Source: Arabidopsis thaliana (Eukaryota > Streptophyta > Magnoliopsida > Brassicales > Brassicaceae). From it: a stretch of DNA of 64,000 nucleotides. Below the pieces are notes generated by a model that saw only the letters and a list, made by a program, of their open reading frames with translations, did not search any database and had not been told where the DNA came from. The position numbers and the translations under genes are program-made. The DNA is taken from assembly GCF_000001735.4 (NCBI RefSeq), contig NC_003074.8, positions 18,235,261 through 18,299,260 on the forward strand, in the 5' to 3' direction. This document shows positions 58,087-64,000 of the stretch, in pieces. Position 1 is the stretch's first letter. Every line of letters starts with the position of its first letter.

Positions 58087-59317
58087 TCAAGCAACTGGAT
58101 AGTAAGCAAGGCTGGCCAAACCACACATTCCCTGAGGTGAATCTACGTCTCTCATGATTCTCATATAACCATTTTCTCCCCAAGATTCTCCCCATGAGTT
58201 CTTCAACAACCAATACTTGATGCCTTCTTCGCTCACCCCATAACCAACTATAGTAACTGCATGAGTAAGCTGCGTCCCACACTCTCCGTTAAATATCCCT
58301 CCCGAGTAGTGTATAAACTCATATCCTGACCCTTCGATCGCCACGGAAACAGGCTGTTGAGACACTGCTTTTAGCAATGCTTCCTCGTCATTTTGGGGAA
58401 CCGTTTCGTATCCGCTGATGGTAGCAGCAGCTAGATGATTTGACTCACATGTTTGTTGTGCTCCTTGGTAAGGATAGTTATCCTCTGTGGTGATACCTTG
58501 GTTTTCTTTAATGTAGTCGAAAGCTTTCCACATTATCCCTCCGCCACATCCATTGTTTTCCGTACTACAATCCAACAGTTGCTGCTCAGACAGCGATACA
58601 AGCTCTCCATTCGCAATCTTCGTCATGCCTTCCACTGCTGCCACCGCCGAGAAAGCCCAGCAACATCCTGTTCCATTTTAGTAATCTTTATTTTTAGTTT
58701 CTACGAGACGAGAATATATATTACTGAATAAGTTAACATGGACATTTAGGCTAATGATGTATATTAGTGTCGTAGTGTCCCATTAATGTGTTATCAACAT
58801 CTAGATTCAAGTATTACAGTATATATGTATGTTACTAAAAAAAGACTAGAGTAATGATAATTAATAAATTACCACATTGTTGTTGGTGCTTAACGGATGT
58901 AACAGCCCCTTCCTGTATCCAATCCATGCTCTCACCGGTTTCACCAACGTTTTCATATCTAAACGATACCGTTTCATGAGAATCAGTTGTTGAAATTCTG
59001 GTCATACCTTCGGGCACCACCAGCCCCGTGTACCTCGCCTTAAATTCCTCGTCGGTGAGATCAGAGAACTCGTTAACATCCAACGTGTACGTTTTGTTCG
59101 TATTCATATTGATGCTCTCGACAAACTTTAAGTTATTCGTAAAGATCTCGAACCTACTCGTTTTCTCAGAATCGTCTGAGTACACGCGATTGAATCGAGA
59201 CATCCATTGCTCATGTTTCTCTACGGCAGAAGCTTCAAAGAGCCCGCCACGAGATGTGACTCCTGAAGTTCTGGAACTCAAAAGAATGGCTAGAAGAAAG
59301 AAAACGATCGAAGTCAT
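58087..59317 (-). CDS. Papain-family (C1A) cysteine protease
   Basis: Exons 59317-58873 and 58667-58087 join to 1026 nt, giving 341 aa. Signal peptide MTSIVFFLLAILLSS; I29 prodomain with an ERFNIN-like helix (SRFEIFTNNLKFVESIN) and NEFSDLTDEEF; mature start near ESMDWIQEGAVTSVKHQ. Catalytic residues by family alignment: oxyanion Q145, nucleophile C151 (CCWAFS), H284 (LTHAVTIVGYG), N305 (KNSWGESWG). GCC motifs and paired Cys suit a SAG12-like or related plant protease without a granulin domain. Unusual: the normal Q-G-x-C-G-S-C-W reads Q-Q-Q-C-G-C-C-W, with an extra Cys next to the nucleophile. Expected location is vacuole or apoplast. Likely At3g49340. Confidence 0.94.
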
Positions 59318-59419
59318 TTGATACTAGAGAGAAAATGTAATATGAAATGTTTAGGTTTATATGACTTTGGTGCCAAGAAACGACTATGAGAAGGTGGTGC
59401 TATATAGAGTTTCTGAAGT

Positions 59420-62290
59420 GGTGCGTATACGTAGTTGCATGTTTTATGTTTGAATAGTCAGTCTAACAAGGTTTTGATAATCGTCTCATTGCTAATTTTT
59501 CTACACGCTATGAAGTCAAGTAAAGGGCCAACTAACACAATTTTGAGGGTCCCATTAGCGCAATATCTGCAAACGTTTTTTGGGGTCTAACAGTAAATAT
59601 GGGATCCTAAAGATTTCGAACTTAAGATTTGTCAAATTTATTCGGATTGTTGTGCCTAGGTATTTATCGGAGGGTGAGCTTACACATTAACTTTTTTTCT
59701 TATCGGAACTCATAATAACCAGAAAGTCTGAAACTGATATTCTAAAGATTGTTGTAGAGGTTTTAAGAAGTGTTAATTGTATCTTCTGTTGTCATATGTT
59801 GATATGTTTTTTTTTTTTTTTTCACAAGTTTCCATAATTTTTGGAGAAATGATTAGCAAGGAATACTTATCTAGACATTAATTATCTTGCCTTGTTGAGA
59901 TAACAACATTTTTTTTTTTTTTTGGTGTTTTTCAAGGGACATGGCAGAAATGCCCAAAAGCACCTTCAAATTAAACACGAAAAACTATGTTGAAACAGAG
60001 TTTTCAAACAGACATGAGTTGTGTTTAGAACTGTTTGTATGGCTGTCGAAGAAACGACAAGATTTTTTTCCGAATATGTATCGTTGCATGTGTGAATAGC
60101 TCGGAACGAAGAAGAGAATTCGAATTGAGTTAAGGTATGGTTGGTTGGATACCTCGTTTAATCATGTGTTGTCCTATGTTATGTGTTTCATATGTTACTT
60201 GCTTTCCACTTTAAAACAAAAATATTCTAGTTTCCTTAGATATTTCAAACATGACAGTTTCCACTTCACATTAAAATATTTGGGGAAATTAAATCTGAAG
60301 GAGTTCTACGAAAAAATTTGTCCGTATACACCTTTTTTTGGAGAATGCCAATTTGGACCAAAATACCCCTACTCGATATTTTAAACATTTTTGAAAAAAT
60401 TTAACGTTGATAACATGTAGATCTACAAATATATAGTTGATTTGTAAAAAAAAAATTGTTATTTAATTGAAAAAGTTGATTTTTTTTATAGATAAAGTTT
60501 TGTCTAAATTTCTTAAAAGACGATTTCTAATGATCTACTTAGTTTAGAATTTCTATTCTAATATTGTGTACATATTCTACGATATTTAGACTATTTTTCT
60601 TTCTAACAATCTTAGAAAATAGGATATTTAATATCTAAAAATTGTCGAACATGTATTCTAAAATTTTCTTCATGTTCTAAACTATGTGTGAAATTGTATT
60701 CTAAAAATTTCTATAGTTTCTGAAAACGGTAGAAAACGTTTTCTAATAAATTTTCACTTTTAGAATTTATATTCTAATCAAATTTAGAATTTTGTTTCTA
60801 AACTATTTAGAATTCCTAGATATAGAAAGTGAATCTTTGAAAAAGGTAAGTAAATATTTATTAAATATTACATTTTAATAGTATATTTTCTGTTAAGATT
60901 ACGATTTTTACTGGATTTAGAAAATAAATTCTAATTTTTTTAGAATACAAAAAAAAAACGCCCAAAAATAAATTGTAAACAAACGATTTGTGCCCTACTC
61001 AATTTGTGGCCTATTATTGATCTCTTCTTCTTCACGTTCTTCCTTTTCCATCTCGCGTTCTTTTTTCATTATGCATATCTATGTGAGGAGTGGTATGTGG
61101 AGATTGTAGAGGAGAAATTTGAGAGTCAGAGTTGGTCTTTTTTTAGGGTTTGAAAACCTCTATTTCAAACAAAAGGTTTCAAAATAGGAAAATATATCAG
61201 AATTTTGTAAATATATTAGGACATTTTTATTTTTTTATTAATATAATTTCGAAAAGTTAAGGGTAAATTGGATTAGAAAATCTTAAGAAAATCTATTTGA
61301 CTAATCTACAAAAAAAAAAGGAATAGATGGACAATTTATTTTGTAGATATCCTTTAGATTTAATTTTCCCAAAATATTTTAGTCTCCTTAAAAAATTCCA
61401 AACATTATACAGAGACTGAAACTCATAAAGCCTAGAATATTCTAAGCAAACCCCAAGTTATGTATACAGTCGGTACCGTGACAAGCGGAAAGCAATGATA
61501 CCTAAAGTATGAGGTTCCAAGAATTTGAATAGAACCAAAATACCCTATATGTAATACTTGAATTGTGGACTCCAAACTTGTCTTCCTCAAACCAAAATAA
61601 AAAGAATTAATTGAAGTCAACTTTACATGAAACATACTTTTATTAGATTCAGTTGAGAACTTTTTTTTTTTCTTGTGTGATTCTTTACGTTTGACTGGAG
61701 ATGATATAGAGTCGTTCGTTTTCTCAAAGTTTTCAAAGTTAGAAAACAAAACAAAAATCGTCGAATTTGAACCCTAGATTATGCCTATACATACATAATC
61801 CATTAATCTACATACCTGTTTTGTAATCAGACCGGTTGGGCCTAAACAATCCTTGGACTTGGCTTAATACGTTAATGATTTTATAAGTTGTAACATTGCT
61901 TTTTTTAACAACAAGTAATACTATACCAGAAGCGTTCATACGGTCAACTCAACATGTCTTTTTTTTTCTTTCTCTCTAACCATATTGTATACATACAGTA
62001 GTTTGACCGGGTTTAGATTCTCCACTCCGGTTTAATATTCCAAGTGACTCCCGGAAAGTAAAAAAACTTTGCAGAGCTTTGTTTCCATATGCATATTTTT
62101 TCCAGTGTATATCCTGATTTCTCAAGTAAAGAATCTTCCCTGTATAATTTAGAAAACCCTCCTCAACCTTTTCACATTCTTCACAACACACACACATACA
62201 CTTTATTTTAATTAAATTACACACACCTCTCTGTTCACCACTCTTTCCAATCTCTCTAGCCTCATTCCATATCGGCAAGGATTCAGATAG
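59420..62290. other. AT-rich intergenic
   Basis: About 2.9 kb without a convincing gene. 60540-60960 is dense in TTCTAAA/TTTAGAA words on both strands, possibly an old short transposon, but no ends or target duplication could be defined. Poly-T runs occur at 59808, 59910 and 61660. Confidence 0.5.
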
Positions 62291-62402
62291 AGCTCACGGC
62301 CCAATTCGAGCCTGCACGAAACTGGGGACTTCCCCAAGAATCCACCATTTTAAACTAGTCGCAGGATCCACAAATCCCGCGGAATAATATAGAGATAAAT
62401 AT

Positions 62403-63967
62403 TTATGAGAATGAATGTTCAATCTTGGTGTGTAGAGTAACAACGAGGTCATGTGCATCATCAAGGAGCTTCCACACATCTAACTGCCCTGCCATACTTT
62501 GGCACTCCCTTAAAATCTCATCCATGCTGTTATACCTTTCTATAATACGTTTCCTTCTTTGCAACACCGAGGCCGCTATTGCATAGAGCACCAAATCATC
62601 AGTGGGAGGTGCACGTTGCCTTATCCTACTCCACGCGGATTTTCCCATCCCGGCTCTGATTGCGGCTTGATCTGCCCACATTACTTCCCATAGACACAAT
62701 GTCTGATCAAGTGTCAGCTCTCGTCTGAACATCACAACAACCATTCTGTATACAAAGAAACAGTCTTCAGCTTGGAGTTTCTCAAGGTGCCTATAAAGCT
62801 GAGAGTCTTTAGATTTGATTATCTTTGAGACTATGTTGAGTTGTCTTCTGATTCCAACCTCGTCAAGTCTGAAATTGTGACGAGCTTTCTTCATGAACCC
62901 GACGAAACACCAAAAGACTTCATGGTCATCAGGGATTACAGAGAGTATAGGAGAGAGAAGATCACTCATTCCTTGGCAATATCCAATGTCAGGGTCATAC
63001 AAAGCATAAGCTTCAAGAACAGCAACTAGCCGTGCAGCTTGAAAGATTTTGTACGGTTCCAGGTGATTGTAATCTTTCAACCCAACCGCCTCAGCGGCAC
63101 GACATGCTCTATCCTCCGATATAACTGCCTGGGATGGAGAATAGGAGGTCCACTCTGAGTCAGCACGCACGGCGTCTAGACGGATAATACGCTGCCACGT
63201 CACAAAATCCTCTTCTGTCCGGGGAATAGATGAACTGGCTGGATAAGTACTATTCACATCCGGAGTAGCAGAAGATTGAAAGACCTGTACCACTTCACTC
63301 TCATCTGAAGAATCTGAATCTGATGACTCGGAATTAAGTGTAGAGATAGTAGCATTGGTGATTCGTCTTGAACTACTACCGTCGTCTCTCTCAACTGTAC
63401 ATGAAACCTCACTCATATACCCAATATCTTCAGTAATGTCTTCGTCACTAGAGAGAGACTCACGGGCACTAACAACTTCATCAGAACATGAACTGTCAGT
63501 GTCTTGAACTCGAGGCCAATCATACTCATCTTGGATAGTTTCACTGCCGTTGTATAACTTACGAGTCCCGTTATTGTGTTTTTGAAGCCGTTTGCACTGC
63601 CTACGTAGTCTCTCATACTCCTTTCTGCATTTGTAACAAAACCGATGAGCTAAAGAATCGAAAAAAGAGCTATAAAGTAAAAAAAACTATCCCCCAATAT
63701 AGTAATTCAATCAGTCTATCTCACCTCCTCCGGTTTCTTATAGTAACTCTCTCTTCTTTAGAACTATTAAAACCATACCTGTTAGTATAAAAACAAATCA
63801 GCAAACATACCAAAAAGAGTGCAACTTTTCAGTTTCTTCTAACTAAACCACAACTCTTTCATAGAAGCAATCGTAGCTAATAGGATTTAGCTACTAGAGT
63901 TTTGACTGTATACTTACAATCCAAGAAGGAATGGCCACACCTCTAGCCGAATGCTTGGCTCAATACC
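62403..63967 (-). CDS. TBC-domain Rab GTPase-activating protein (5' end outside the window)
   Basis: Three exons are visible: 63967-63918, 63778-63725 and 63624-62403, joining in phase; the start lies beyond the right edge. The visible part begins GIEPSIRLEVWPFLLG, the conserved TBC entry block. An acidic Ser-rich insert follows (SSDSDSSDESEVV). The rest of the domain then carries IIRLDAVRADS, with the arginine finger in IxxDxxR, and DIGYCQGMSDLLSPIL, with the glutamine finger in YxQGM. Both catalytic fingers are kept, so GAP activity on a Rab/Ypt GTPase is expected (Gyp1p-like class). A split TBC domain with a long insert is usual for this plant subgroup. Likely At3g49350. Product about 440 aa within the window. 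Confidence 0.92.
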
Positions 63968-64000
63968 CTACAAGGAAACAAGAGAAATATAAACAATCTT

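Noticed and set aside
1-64000. tRNA, rRNA, organelle-DNA insertions
   Set aside because: I scanned for tRNA A/B boxes with paired arms, rRNA blocks and GC-richer plastid/mitochondrial segments and saw none; a short or degenerate case could be missed by eye.

Overview
The window is plant nuclear DNA. Genes carry short GT-AG introns and AT-rich intergenic DNA, and families include PPR, IQD, pectin methylesterase, RNA-directed DNA methylation and WSD. Spliced protein lengths and gene order match Arabidopsis thaliana chromosome 3, which I recognise as roughly At3g49200 to At3g49350. Exon borders below were worked out by hand from splice sites and reading phase. Locus names come from memory, not from a search.

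Layout. 0.2-5.9 kb: two intact tandem WSD (wax ester synthase/DGAT-like) genes on the minus strand with identical intron positions. 5.9-14.5 kb: a long AT-rich gap holding a Harbinger-like MITE, a 740-bp hAT-type element with an 8-bp target duplication and an internal 28-bp minisatellite, and a decayed RNase H fragment. 14.6-18.4 kb: a type I pectin methylesterase (PME34). 19.1-20.1 kb: a small Cys-rich peptide (pseudo)gene and a LINE fragment. 20.8-30.6 kb: NUWA/EMB1796 (organellar PPR), DMS3 (RdDM) and IQD21 (calmodulin-binding scaffold). 30.7-35.7 kb: a transposon-rich stretch with an LTR-like piece, a Harbinger MITE and two facing LINE remnants, plus the first of four small secreted Pro-rich peptide genes. 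38.1-40.0 kb: ABIL2 (SCAR/WAVE complex). 40.3-47.7 kb: a second Cys-peptide copy, three more Pro-rich peptide genes and a broken NYN-domain gene. 49.8-64 kb: an MFS transporter with a GC-AG intron, a MYG1-type hydrolase, an invertase/PME inhibitor, a papain-like protease and the 3' part of a TBC Rab-GAP.

Possible system of interest: the four Pro-rich genes (32.2-33.0, 41.7-42.3, 44.5-45.1 and 47.1-47.7 kb) share a three-exon layout, a signal peptide and a DYP...PNP.HDP-type core. That core resembles the sulfated PSY peptide hormones. One precursor carries the core as an 87-bp tandem array that has been cut short by a nonsense mutation and a 1-bp deletion. Two further loci (19.1 and 40.3 kb) encode related short C-P-x-G-C peptides. 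Most other genes are ordinary, independent housekeeping or regulatory loci and do not form a joint pathway.
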